From positions 3,472,001-3,536,000 of the forward strand of contig JAMYGW020000001.1 of the NCBI GenBank assembly GCA_025617375.2: a DNA stretch of 64,000 bases, in the 5' to 3' direction. The notes below the pieces were generated by a model. That model worked only from the letters and a program-made list of their open reading frames with translations. It was not told the DNA's origin and did not search any database. Positions 21,379 to 35,347 of this stretch are shown here, one piece after another. This DNA is from Acarospora socialis. Its lineage: Eukaryota; Ascomycota; Lecanoromycetes; Acarosporales; Acarosporaceae. Position numbers and translations under genes: made by a program. Each line of letters starts with the position of its first letter. The stretch's first letter is position 1.

Positions 21379-22457
21379 AGCGTCCAAATTGTTGAAACTC
21401 CTTAAGAGCTGGATCGTTTTGACAGGAGAGAAAGCGAAGCTCAAAACCAGAGAGCAGAAAGAACCGAATGTAGTGAACGGGCTTACTCGAGATTCGACCC
21501 CTCACTGTAGAAAAGGACGTCGAGCCGCAGCATGGTGCATGCAGCGCTTCCTGCGTCGGTTTAATACGAGTTGTAGGATAGCATGTTTGTGGGGGCAACG
21601 CCAAAACAATGTAATGGTGGACAGTGACCTGAACAGCTTGTAAATGGCCCCCTACACGGTCGAGTCAGATCTCTACCACAGCCTACCACTTGTCAGACGC
21701 CTAGGAGCCTTGTCGAATCCTGATTGTTGATTTCAAGCCTGGGTAAGGCTACCACAGCATGAAGCAGACAAGGATCGGAGAGACGCTGATAATCGGGTCA
21801 GACTTAGGTGATACGGCAAGATCCGCCACAGCCTTCGGCAGGCTTCCCAGAACCTTGTACAATCGGAGTGTTGTTCAAGAGTACGCAGCACTCTTCCAAC
21901 TCACAAAGAAGTGATTTGCAGTCGAGAGCTGCACCATCCAATCGTCTGCAATGATGGAATTTTGCTTCACACTCTTGTTGACTAGTATCATCTCGTACAA
22001 GGGTCTGAAGTTATTTCAGCTTGTACAACATGAACTATTCTCGGAAGAAGCTGTCTGGGTAAGCACCAGGTTCTTTGTCGTGGATACTTAAGTTACGTAT
22101 CCATCCATGTCCTTAGTTCAGCTTTGGTAAATACGAAATTGCCGTTATTAAGAGTGTAGCTACACAAAGCGCAGATCAGTTATGTATAGGAGTGCGCAGT
22201 TCTCAATCTATTGTGCCGTCGGAGTGGCGTCACACCCCTTCATGACAAGAGTGTGAGATAATCGGCATTGCGACGTTGGCAAGGCTGCTAGGTAGGACAG
22301 CTGTTCGCATTCAGGTTCTTCGGGTGCTCAGTAGCATTCTCGCTCCATTTGTTTCATGAGTGAGTTGGTCGAGAATTAGCATAATCTCTTCCGTTGTTAT
22401 CCTCACACGCCCATCTGCTTTGTGGACTAATATATTCTCACTGTTGGGGACGCTGTG
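21379..22457. other. divergent intergenic region
   Basis: About 1.08 kb between the minus-strand Pth11-like gene and the plus-strand second UstYa gene, so it probably carries two promoters. No gene, RNA or repeat was recognised. Confidence 0.5.
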
Positions 22458-23311
22458 ATGGAGAGCGAGAAGCTTCTTGAAGAGGGCGAAGGGAGTGAGT
22501 ACAAAAGCCGCGGAACAAGGTCAAAACCCCTACGAAGCTTTCGATCGAAGATTTTATCCTTGACCCTGCTTATATCTCTATCCGTCAATACTTACCTCTC
22601 CATTTACCTATGGCGGCCGAAGTTGTATGTTACTGAACCTTCTGCTCATGGTGAGTAAGTCCAATCTTAGCAGCCAAGGGACTCCCTTATTGATGCCGAT
22701 ATAGCCGGATTATCATGGACCACAATAGAGCCATATTACCAAGATACACCGTATAGTGGAGACAACGAGACGTTGGTAGCCCAGTTATGGCACGATATCA
22801 ACATCGATGACGGAGTCATCGCATTATCTGATGACTACGTCGTCGAGAAGGGCCTTTTACCCGCTCAGCGGTTTCCATGGGACCACGGCAAAGGCATATA
22901 TATCATTCATGGATACCACAATCTCCACTGTCTGGTAAGAGATACCCCACTGAGCCTTCCTCAAGCCATACTGAACGAACTTCGCAGAAGATCGTCCACA
23001 TCTCCATGATGGAATTCCGCCGCAATGAGCCACAGAGCCGTAAGTGGGAGCATATTTCACACTGTCTGGATGCTTTGCGCAGGCAGGTGCTGTGCGACGC
23101 AGATGATACACCCCGAGCCACACGCAGCGACCAAGACGCAAAGAGTGGTGTTGGCCAATATCGGCAATGTCGCGACTGGAGCAAGCTGCAGGACTGGGCA
23201 AGGCAGCACACGGCTTGCTATAAGCGGCCAGACAAGCCAGTCCCAGGTATGGAGAACATTGAGAAGTATAGCCATTGTCCAGAAGGAAGTGGTTATAAAG
23301 TTAGCCTATGA
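22458..23311 (+). CDS. UstYa-family (DUF3328) oxidative tailoring protein, copy 2
   Basis: Three exons (22458-22650, 22705-22934, 22988-23311) with 54- and 53-base introns give about 248 residues. An acidic/basic N-terminus is followed by one transmembrane helix (LTLLISLSVNTYLSIYLW). Then come a variable luminal region and the two HxxHC motifs: HNLHC just before intron 2 and HISHC (HISHCLDALRRQVLCDADDT) after it. The intron directly after the first motif is at the same place as in copy 1, which supports both models and common ancestry, though the sequences are well diverged. UstYa homologues often act in pairs in dikaritin-type peptide pathways. The start is the ATG at 22458, next to a GTG. 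Confidence 0.9.
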
Positions 23312-23830
23312 AACAAAGGCTTTCGCGTCCATAGTTTAAACATCTAAAACATTGTTAGGATGAATTATTGAATTAGAAAGTGAAAAAGTGACGAGAAGTG
23401 TGAGTATAGCAGATCCTCAGTTAAGTCAATGACTTTGAGAATGAAAGCGGACGCCAGATAGAATTCAACCTGAGTCGAGTCAAGCATATTACCATTTGCA
23501 GCGGTCAAAAATCTGGTCTTTTTATGTAGATTTTGCGAGCAAGACAACCACATACTCTTAGAAACTGCAACAACTGCATAAGATGTCTACGACTACACAG
23601 CTATCAAAACACATTTGGTGTTTCTTGAATCTTAGCTTAGATAAATAGCTTTTAGATTATTCGAAGGTTTCAGTTATACTGCTATGTGTAAGGAGCGACA
23701 ACAAGTCAAATCTCTGATACAAGTACACACATACATAACATCAGCTGAGCCTATCCTGCACCACAATAAAGCGCCTCTCCGACTTCAGAGGCCATCTTGA
23801 CATCGATTTTGCGGTTGTCGCCATCGTTCT
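23312..23830. other. intergenic with an out-of-frame coding-like tail
   Basis: Between convergent genes. On the minus strand the stretch 23751-23850 reads as a protein-like frame (WLKNDGDNRKIDVKMASEVG) that ends at TAG 23751 but is one frame off the small secreted ORF next to it. The remainder, 23312-23750, shows nothing recognisable. Confidence 0.45.
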
Positions 23831-24098
23831 TCAGCCAGTGATATCGCGCTTGAAGCCATCTGCAATGACAACGTGCCCAGTCCCATCTTGTTCATGGCCG
23901 GTGCCATCATCGTGTTTAGGACCATCGGTGACGACGGTCTTGTCCGTATTCAGATCGGTGGTTGTAGCCACACCATCGTCTGGCTAGTCAGCGAAAGTAG
24001 AAGAGCCGCATACGCAATAGCCTACCTCGCTGTTGGATCGGCACCGCGGCGACAAGGAGCCCGAGGCTGAGGATGGCAAGTTGAGCAGAAAGCTTCAT
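23831..24098 (-). CDS. small secreted peptide (possible RiPP precursor), 3' end uncertain
   Basis: Exon 1 (24098-24026) encodes a clear secretory signal, MKLSAQLAILSLGLLVAAVP, then IQQR. A 46-base intron leads to exon 2 (23979-23831), about 73 residues in total. The mature part is short, hydrophilic and cysteine-free, repeats DGTGH twice and has a dibasic KR five residues from the end (FKRDITG). Signal peptide plus a Kex2-type KR site resembles fungal ribosomal-peptide precursors, and the gene lies next to two UstYa genes; however, tandem core repeats are absent. A second coding-like frame continues past the stop to 23751, so a missed intron or a one-base frameshift is possible. Function unknown. 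Confidence 0.45.
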
Positions 24099-25083
24099 TT
24101 CGAAGGTCGAAGGCAATGTTGAATGTGTTGTATTGTGCTGGTTTGTGAAGCCTGCTCGTGGAAGGAGTGATTCTCGCTGTAATAAGTTGGATAGACCGTC
24201 GATTTTCTGCCCTTCGTCCATATCTTATACTGTCACCTAGACTGGACCTTGATGGATTGAGGTAGAACCATGGCTAGGGTCAACTGCATCATCCCACCAA
24301 TGGGGCCTTGAATGCTTGAAGGTTCATCTTTCCGCTGCTGCATGACATATAGGGTGTACCAGCCCCTTTGTGTTAGCTGAAGATCCGGATCAGCACAATA
24401 ATCAGCGAGTATCCGAGACAATGTAAGCTGACCGGAATCATTCATCAGAGATGATGTGAACAGAACAGCAGGGACTTCTGGCACAGCATCTGCCCCATTT
24501 CTCACCCGGAGCTGAAGCCTGAGATTCATCACTCATGGTGTTACCCTGCTCCGAATCGAACTGGCCACGGCGCTTTTGTATTTTACCACAATCAGCCTGT
24601 TCCGTGGTGGATAGGAGGCAGAAGGCTTTGATTGGTGAAGACAAACTTGGTGCCTGTTCCTTGATGCACAGCTCAGCAATTGACGTTGTTCTGGGAGCGA
24701 TGCAACGGACCTCAGACATAGATGGCAGTTTGGTTTAGAGTATTCGTAATAGTCCACGTCATTGGGTGTTTTAAACCGTATGGGGGTGTCTTTGCACAGC
24801 CAGGTAGTTATTTATAGGTGTAGGCACTCACTACGTACAGTATGAGTTCTCAGTCATTACGAACACCCCAAACGTTTTCAGCTCAAGCTAAACGCCCTGG
24901 ACCCGGATGCTTTAATGAACATCAATTGTCATCCATCTCTAGGGTCACTAGCTGTGAGCTGCCGCCATACTTGTCAACTGCTATGAGCTGAGTGACAAAT
25001 TCATTGTTTGTGCTCCATGTTAACGGCGTTGTGAACACATCTCAACTTCAACACTTCCCACTTCCACCTCACATTTGAACAAT
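24099..25083. other. divergent intergenic region
   Basis: About 985 bases between the small secreted ORF (minus) and the carboxylesterase (plus). Open frames on the minus strand at 24230-24760 have no family resemblance. It probably includes both promoters. Confidence 0.5.
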
Positions 25084-27016
25084 ATGACTATCTTCTCGAG
25101 GCGTAGGAACTTGGTCTTTGCCTCTCTTACAGTGCTGGCGCTGGGAGTGATCTTCCGATTACCACTTCAGGAGCTGCAGCAATTCTTCTTCCCTACACTG
25201 GCCAAAGTCTATGACCCAAGTCTTAACGTCACATACCAAGGTGTTTTTGAATCTGGAGTCGAACACTATGAGAACATTTTCTACGCCCAGGATACATCTG
25301 GCCCGAAACGCTTCGCCCCACCCGTGAAACTCATACCAACGCCGGGTAGCATCATCGATGCAGCAAAGCCAGGTGCAATGTGCCCGCAAGGGATGGGTGA
25401 TGCAGCACTGCCCTTCACGAGTCCAGTAACGAATGTCAGCGAGAACTGTCTCAGTCTTCAGATCGCTAGGCCGGCAGGCACGAAGTCATCTGCCAAGCTA
25501 CCAGTCGTGGTCTGGTTGCATGGCGGTGGTGCTATCCTCGGAGCGTCTACAGATCAGCTCTACAAGCCGGATGGACTCGTTAAGCAGTCAGTCAAAAACG
25601 GGCAGCCCATCATCTTCGTCGGCGTGAACTACCGCCTCGGCATATTTGGTTTTGCTGCCTCCACAGCGTTGGAGAACGCAGGCCACATGAACGCCGGTCT
25701 GCGAGACCAGCGAGCAGCTTTCGAATGGGTGAGGGATCATATCAGTGCCTTCGGCGGAGATCCTGGGCAGGTCACTGCCGTTGGTCAAAGTGTGGGAGGA
25801 GCACATATCGGACTCCACCTGACCTCCTACCGTGGCGAGAAGGGAGTCCCGTTTCAAAAAGCCATGTGAGTGATATGAAGCTACCCAAACTAGCGATAGT
25901 GACCGACTTTCGTTTAGTATGATGTCCGGAGCCTCCGGGTTGAACTTCAACATCAACAGCGGACTGGTGGCGCGCAACACAGCCGCCGTGGCCGAGCAGC
26001 TGAACTGTGTGAGAGCGGATGCCGGTTCTGACGCGACCATACAGTGCTTGAGGGACATCCCGTTGCAGCCCCTGATGGATGCCTCTGTTGGTCTGGCTCG
26101 GCAGCTGCATCCGCCTTTTGGCGAACTGTCCTTCTATCCTGCATATGATGGAGACTACATTCCCGAGCGGCCTTCCGTGCTGCTCCGCAACGGGGAGTTC
26201 GTAAAAGGTACGATTCCGGGTCCTTCACAATATCCGGTAGACTTACTAATATTGCAAGATATCCCATTGATCGCGTCTTGGGTTAACAATGACGGCGCAT
26301 GGTATGCCTTGCCCACCACGCCTGATGATGATGCCGTCCTTGCAAGCTTCAAGGCGTATGCGGTTGGTCTCTCGCAAAAGTCGCTTGACCGCCTCCTACA
26401 GCTCTACCCTCGTTCAGACTTCCAGCATCTAGAGACAACGGAGCCGCCAGTGACTGCAGACTACTATCGAGCAGCGCAGATCAATCGCGATCTGTGGTTC
26501 ACCTGCCCAGTGATTGACTTCACTTGGCAGTACGCAAAGCATGGGTCTGCCAATGTCCGACTCTACGAAATGAACCAGACACGATTTGAGCCCGTGTTCA
26601 AGATGATCGGCGTTCCGCACTGGCGAGTCAGCCATCTTTCGGATATACCGTACGTCATGAACAACCTCGTTGCTGCAGGTGGCGACAACAGCCCCGAGCA
26701 GCTGAAGCTGGCAAGTCTAGTCAGTGGAAGCGTGGCTGCTTTTGCTCACACGGGTGATCCTACCAAGTCTCTCGGACAGGTGGCGATGAGTGATTGGCCG
26801 GAGGCATATAGCGTGCTTCGCGACCAAGGGCTAAATGAAGAGCATCCTGCAGGGCTGACCGTCCAAGTCATTGGTGGAGAGTTTGGCACTGGTCCGGCTA
26901 CGGTGGTTAGGTCTGGCAAGGCTGACTCTTCGGCAAGGGAGCTCGCACTAGAGAGGGAGAAGCTTTTCGAGCGGTGCGAGTTCATTAACTCTATCCAAGA
27001 AGAGATTGGTGTCTGA
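25084..27016 (+). CDS. type-B carboxylesterase/lipase with N-terminal membrane anchor
   Basis: Three exons (25084-25865, 25918-26207, 26259-27016) give about 609 residues. The N-terminus, after a basic start, has a hydrophobic segment (LVFASLTVLALGVIF) that may be a signal anchor. Carboxylesterase family features follow: SENCLSLQIARP, VVVWLHGGGAILG for the oxyanion hole, NYRLGIFGF, and the nucleophile elbow VGQSVGG, where most relatives have GESAG. A catalytic His is likely in the VPHWRVSHLSDIPYV segment. Intron 2 (51 bases) is in frame and would read through, but its GTACGA donor, CTTACTAAT branch site and TTGCAAG acceptor are good. It may hydrolyse an ester linked to the neighbouring metabolic genes; the substrate is unknown. 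Confidence 0.88.
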
Positions 27017-27476
27017 TGGCAACTCTTGATCAAACCCCGGCGAGCTCTAGCAATGTGAGCGGTCTATTGCAAGCTTGGTAGGTAGCAACACATCGGATGG
27101 CAGCTTGTGTCAATCGGTTTCGGCTATGATCGGTCATTTTAGGTGTGCGTTTTGGCATGGAAGCCTGGAACCACTACCCGATTAGGGGTGGTCTACGAAT
27201 AGTAATCCCGTGGTCTATGTGTATTACGGGCCCTATAAAAATAATAATCAAAAATTATATGCTGAGGCTGCTTGCTTACGATTCTGGCATGGACTGTAAG
27301 CACTTGGAGTTCACCTTGCTATTCGGCATCTGAGATACTAAACTTCTGATCATATTCTGTAGCCATCTACTTGCTGGTATCTAAGCGTCTAGATAGAATG
27401 ACTGTAATGTCCCGCAAAGCATAAGCTTTAGGCTCCCGGTCAGACCCAGCATAGAGAACGAGCAATACAATTCCCT
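27017..27476. other. intergenic between convergent genes
   Basis: About 460 bases of 3' flank shared by the esterase and the Prp4 kinase. Nothing recognised beyond AT-rich stretches near 27235-27255. Confidence 0.5.
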
Positions 27477-30211
<2,735 letters not shown>

Positions 30212-30614
30212 CTCGATGTTTCTCTACTCTCCAGAGACAACAAGACCTCCTAGCTTGGAAGGTTGAGAATACTGATTAGCCACTGATGCGTCAAATGTGG
30301 TGTGGCTTGATCAAGAAGCCCAACCGGTGATATCTCTCCCTCCACAGTCTCCACAACCCTTGCGACGAGACCCGACCCAGAAGAGTTGTTGTTCGGTGTT
30401 CGATACAGGAACAGACAATCCACCCTTATCGTTTGCACGACCTTTGCAATGCCGTTGTGTTTGTGATAAGGCCGGCGTTGAAGTTGGGAAGGTTCCGCTT
30501 CGCACTAACCTAGTTAGGCCACCGTCCGCAACACCCTCGAAATTTCACAAGACAACGCCCACACAACTCTAAAACACAGAGACTTCCTACCAATTCTCAC
30601 GCTTCCTTCTAGTC
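30212..30614. promoter_or_regulatory. shared divergent promoter region of Prp4 and TMA7
   Basis: 403 bases separate the divergent start codons of the Prp4 kinase (minus) and TMA7 (plus). No other gene fits here, so both promoters and 5' leaders must lie within it. No individual factor site can be named with confidence. Confidence 0.55.
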
Positions 30615-30967
30615 ATGGGAGGCAACAGTAGAGAAGGTCTATACACTTCCCGAACCCTTCATCCCATCTGAAATACTAACCTCATGTCCACAGGCGGCAA
30701 AGCCAAACCTCTCAAGGCGCCAAAGAAGGAGAAGAAAGAATTAGATGAAGATGAGCTAGCGTTCAGGGAGAAGCAGAAAGCCGGTGCGTGTTTTCGTCCG
30801 TTTTAGCGGGTGGATTGGCCCTACGACTGCTGCGAGCCCGTTCGACGGACGAGCTGACGGGTGGTTGCGTAGATGCCAAGGCAAACAAGGAGATGGCGGA
30901 GAAGGCAAAGGGCAAGGGGCCGTTGAATGCTGGTCAGCAAGGGATCAAGAAGTCCGGGAAGAAATAA
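30615..30967 (+). CDS. TMA7: TMA7 translation-machinery-associated protein
   Basis: Three exons (30615-30636, 30694-30783, 30873-30967) encode 68 residues. The product starts MGGNSREGGKAKPLKAPKK, has the KKELDEDELAFREKQKAD core and ends KGPLNAGQQGIKKSGKK, which matches the TMA7/CCDC72 family across its whole length. The family is a small, highly charged, lysine-rich protein associated with ribosomes; deletion in yeast affects translation mildly. The two introns (57 and 89 bases) interrupt a very short gene, and exon 1 has only 22 coding bases, so simple ORF calling would miss it. It is divergent from Prp4. Confidence 0.95.
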
Positions 30968-31360
30968 TAAGGGTTATAAAGACAAGGGCGCATGGAATAT
31001 TGGAGTCTAGTTTTAGGGCATGAGGACGATGCTGTGTACTTATGCGAGAAGAGCGTCACAGAAATAAGTCTCGTCTAGAGTTTGACTCCTAATTAGAAGA
31101 TGAGAATCGCAAGTCTAGAGTCTTTCTTGACGACCGTCTCTTGCCGCTATGTATCTTACAAGGTACTGCCAGCGGCCAAGACCAAGGATGCGATCCCCTT
31201 TGGACCCCAGTCTCCCTCACACTGTCAATCATAAAAAATCCCATCACATCCTCCGGCCGTTGTCGCGGAACGCTCAACGTAGCAAAGAAAGCTCTATATG
31301 CAAACAGACACATGTTCACTCTTGATGTATGTAGGAAGGTCTATGTGCAGATATGTTGCT
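30968..31360. other. intergenic between convergent genes
   Basis: About 390 bases of 3' flank between TMA7 (plus) and the proline/serine-rich gene (minus). No gene or repeat recognised. Confidence 0.5.
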
Positions 31361-33365
31361 TCAACCTGTGACTCGTCTGACCCATAACCCCGTGGGCTCC
31401 CAAATGTCATCATTATCCCGCTTCTTGTACGCTCGATGTAGCTTCATGCCAGTTTCGTGCTCCTCCTTAATGACCCCTGCGAGCTCCGCCTCCAATGCTT
31501 TGACGGTTTTCTTGATTTCATCCCTGGAAGCCATGTCATATGCGGCCGAGCTAGGTTGAACGACCTGTGATAGCTCACGGATGACGGTCTGCAGATTTAA
31601 ACGCCGGCGGTGGAGGTTGTCCAAACTGGCTCGCAAGCTGGAAATCCGGTCCACAGATTCCTTTTCAGCTGGTGACTGCGGAAGCGTTTTGGAAAAGCGC
31701 GATGAGTCCAGCCTCGGCGATAAGCCACGCTCTGACGGAGTGGGCTTTCGAGTAGTTGACTTGGCCGAGAAGACGCTTCCGCCTGGTACGGGCCGTTTAC
31801 GATTCATTAAAGGAGAGAGCGGGCTAGGCATTGGTGTGTCAATGTCAATGCGTGGAGTGTCTGGAGGACTCTCGTAGGTAGTCGTAGCGTAAGTCGTCGC
31901 GCTAAAGCGACTGCCTGGCTCATTCGAAATGTTCATATCGTTTATGGCAGCAAAAAATTCCTTCTCATTGGTTTCAGTAGCCTCCCTATCTCGGTGGTTG
32001 CTGTGTGTGGAGGCTGTCGGAGTGGGTAATGGCTTGTTCCTGGCGCTCTCGCTGCTGACGCTCCAAGCAGCTGGAGATCGTGTCTCACTCACAGCGGGGC
32101 TCGGATATGGCCTTTCGGATTGTTGCGTGATGTTGGTTATAAGACTCCTTGGCGGACTGTTTCTTCCAGCTTTGAGTGGTACGATTGGTTTGATAGTCTC
32201 GTCGTCGTAAGGAGACGTAGTAAACACACCTTGGGCCTGACCGGCTCTTTCTGACAGTGGAAGTGGTGTGGATTGAGCTGGATGTTCGTGTTGTACTGGA
32301 CTTGCCGGACGTAGAGGCCTCGCTGGTACTGGGATGGACTTCGAGGCGGGGCGAAGTTTCTCGACTATAGGGCTCACAAGAGCAGACCGTCCACTTGCTC
32401 CCTTCCATGCTTCCCTCGGCCCCATTATATCGCCTGAAAAGTTCCTACTCGCTCCGGATACATTCTCTACGGGTGCATGACTGTTGAGCGGTCCACCCCT
32501 GATTGAGATATGATTCCCTAATCGAAGATCGGCTGGCCGCCCATCGAGAGGAGCGCTGAAAGGAGCATTACTGGGTGTCGCTTGTGCTGGTCTTCCATGT
32601 TCACTTGTCGTTGGCTCTCCGGAAAAGTCATCCCATCTTGTCTGCGTTGACACTCGATCTGATGGGCTAGAGCCTTCCTTTCTCCCCTTCCATGACGAAA
32701 GGAGACCCTTGGCTCCGTTGTGCGTTTTGAGTGGTAGCGGAATATTACTATTGTATTTGGATCGTAAGGGTAATTGAAGTTGTGATGATTGCGGAGATTC
32801 GTCAACAGGAGAAACGTCTGGACTGCCATCCCTGTGACGGTGTCCATTGTAATATGCTGGAGAGTCCGGTGGGGAGATATCAGAATAGGCTGAAGAAGGT
32901 GCACGAACGTCGGTATATGCTGGGTGGTTTTGTCGGGCAGGCGTGGGGGAATATGAAGGGGGAGCCGTCGACATAGCTGAACTCGGTTGCAACGATGTAT
33001 CTTGCAGAGACTCAAGAGACCGGCTAGAGAACTGTAAGACGAAAACTTGTAAAGTACTTAACGAGCTCTGAGATCGACTTCAGTAACTCGCATGCTGAGT
33101 TCACTTACAACGGGGCTTGTGGTAATCCTCTCAGAACATCGCCGGACTCCTTTCTACCGAACGCTGGTCGTGAACTGATACTGAAGTCTCCGTTGTTCAG
33201 ATCAGTAACGTGCGCCATAGCACCCAGAGCATTTTCGTCGAAGGTCGTTTCAATAAGTGTCGGATTGCCTATTGTATTATCTCGTTGACGGTTGAGTTGA
33301 GGTATTCGTTTCCACACTTTGTCCATTGCGCACTGCCAGGAACTCTGCTCTACCAGAGAGGTCAT
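31361..33365 (-). CDS. uncharacterised proline/serine-rich fungal protein with C-terminal coiled coil
   Basis: A long exon (33023-31361) plus a proposed first exon (33365-33109), joined over an 85-base intron, give about 639 residues. No catalytic domain is recognised. Most of the protein is disordered and rich in Ser, Pro and Arg, with many SP/TP sites (SPPDSP, TPMPSPLSPL). The last 130 residues look helical and probably coiled (VDRISSLRASLDNLHRRR, DEIKKTVKALEAELAGVIKEE) and end in DDIWEPTGLWVRRVTG. Such proteins are usually scaffold or regulatory factors. If exon 1 is wrong, the ATG at 32974 gives a 537-residue form. The acceptor that keeps frame is TCTCTAG; another TTACAG seven bases upstream does not. 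Confidence 0.7.
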
Positions 33366-34221
33366 ATTAGTTGAGACTCCAGTTTAGCCGGCCGCACAGA
33401 TAATGTTGGAGATGTTATTCACTGCAGTACGGTGTAGACGTACGAAGCACTTTCAGAGAAAGAGGATTGCGCGCACCAGTGTGCTTATACTCTCACAGCA
33501 TTGCACAGCAGATGCGAAAGAAGCGCTGAGAGCTGAGGTTGCGCGGCTGTTTGTTATGTTTGTGCCGCAGAGTGATATTGTATTGGACGTCTGCTGGTAT
33601 CAGTTCAAGGCTGTTGTTATTTATGGCCACGAGAGTAGTCGCTGTTGGCACCAGTATTCAGGAGCCTCAACAGCTTAAGGCTCTCCGTAACACAAGCTAC
33701 AAGAGGATCCACTGCGCCAATCAGATGCTTAGATATGGCTAATTGTCCAAGGATCCCGAACAGTTTTTGTTGTTCCTGGCGCAAAAGGCCCGAACCCTGG
33801 AAGCGGGAATGTTTCCAATTTTCGATTTCAGCCGCCACACGTTCGCGTCGGGTTTCAGAAGCACGCGTTGGCCAAACAGGGCTGCCAGGGCGAGATCCTC
33901 GTACTATACTGTTTGTTGTTCAGTGAGATCCCTCACTAAAACTTTTGATGGGACTGCTACATCGCAACATCCAGCCGATACAAATAAGATAAGGCCCTTC
34001 TTGTCTGCCTTGTGTCATCCCGCTGGCGCAAGTTAGAACTTTGAACGGTCGAGTGCCAAATTGCCCTGTGGGGATCGTGAAACGGAAGTAATATTTCTCC
34101 GTTCCGTCTCACCAACACAGCTTACACAAGCATCTGTTGTGAAGCTCAACAATGAGTCCACATATCCCAGCACCCACCATATCCTAACCCATCAGAGCGG
34201 TGCCCAGTCCCAGAACACACA
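33366..34221. other. divergent intergenic region, no gene seen
   Basis: About 855 bases between divergent genes. Short open frames on both strands lack start context, splice signals or family resemblance. Confidence 0.5.
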
Positions 34222-34851
34222 ATGGCAGACCGTAAGAGCGCAACCCAACCAACCAGACAACCACTAACTCGTTCAGAAATCGACCAAAACCTCCCGAACG
34301 CACCTCCCGCAACAACCCAAGCGTAAGCACCCCAATCACCCACCCACTCACCCACCAACTCACTAACCAACCCCCCTCCCCCCAGCGCCACCATCGCCAC
34401 CCCCCTAAATCTCCTCCTCCTCTCCCTCTTCCTCTACCTCATCTACACCCGCCTCCGCCCCTCCCCCCCCCTCACCCTCCCCTCCCCACCTCCACCCATC
34501 GTCTTCCGCACCTTCACGCCCCCGACCCTCCTCCCCAACAACGGCACCAACAACGCCCCCGTCTACCTCGCCGTGCGCGGCAAAGTCTTCGACGTCACCC
34601 CCGGCCGCAACTTCTACGGACCCGGCGGCCCGTACGAGAACTTTGCGGGCAGGGACGCGAGTCGGGGGCTGGCGTGCGGGAGCTTCGACGAGGAGATGCT
34701 AACGAAGGATTTGGAGGGGCCGTTGGATGATTTAAGCGGGTTGGGGGAGGGCGAGTTGGAGGCGTTGGGGGAGTGGGAGGAGAGGTTCGAGGGGAAGTAT
34801 TTGGTTGTGGGGAGGTTGGTGCCCGTCGGGGCAGAGGGCGAGGGGAGTTAG
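34222..34851 (+). CDS. DAP1/MAPR-like cytochrome-b5-fold haem-binding membrane protein
   Basis: Two exons (34222-34322, 34386-34851) with a 63-base intron give about 188 residues. After about 35 polar residues there is one transmembrane segment (LLLLSLFLYLIYT), a proline-rich linker and then the MAPR core. That core reads VYLAVRGKVFDVTPG, RNFYGPGGPYENFAGRDASRGL and SFDEEMLTKDLEGPLDDL. MAPR proteins (yeast Dap1, human PGRMC1) bind haem through the tyrosines of the GPGGPY segment and support P450 enzymes of sterol synthesis, usually at the ER. The intron and start of exon 2 are extremely C-rich. Membership is clear; orthology to Dap1 versus another paralogue is not settled. Confidence 0.9.
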
Positions 34852-35347
34852 ATTTGTATTGGGTTAGGATGGGCGGTCCGGGGGTGTGCTCGAAGGCTAG
34901 GGCGACGGAGATGTTGGAGATAGAGGCTGTTGGGTGGGATTTAGATCGTCGTGCTCCTACTTGGACGTTGAAGTGGAGTGCGTGCCTGATGGCAGATGGG
35001 ACTTCTTGCAAATGGGAAAGGTGAGCGTTGGGTGTTTCAACAGCAATGGTCATCGAATATCGAATTCGTCTTCTTCTATCCGCAGCGGTCATAGATATAA
35101 TCTCCAAACCAGACTACGGTATCCACCTTCCAACATGCTATACTTTACTTCAACCGCCCGTTGCTCGGTACGTGCGTGCTGGGCTTTCCGATCTAGAGAT
35201 AATAATCATGTTTTCAAAGAGTTCCCGTACCTGGTTCGATTTGTACCATCGTACAGCAGTAGACTCCCAACCGCAAGGAATCGGAATAATAAGAGTATTG
35301 CTTACTACCGGTTGAGAAGAAGAACAACCAACAACATCTTCTCCACC
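34852..35347. other. intergenic between convergent genes
   Basis: About 500 bases of 3' flank. A long overlapping plus-strand frame here runs on through the secreted-protein gene and looks like an antisense shadow. Confidence 0.5.
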
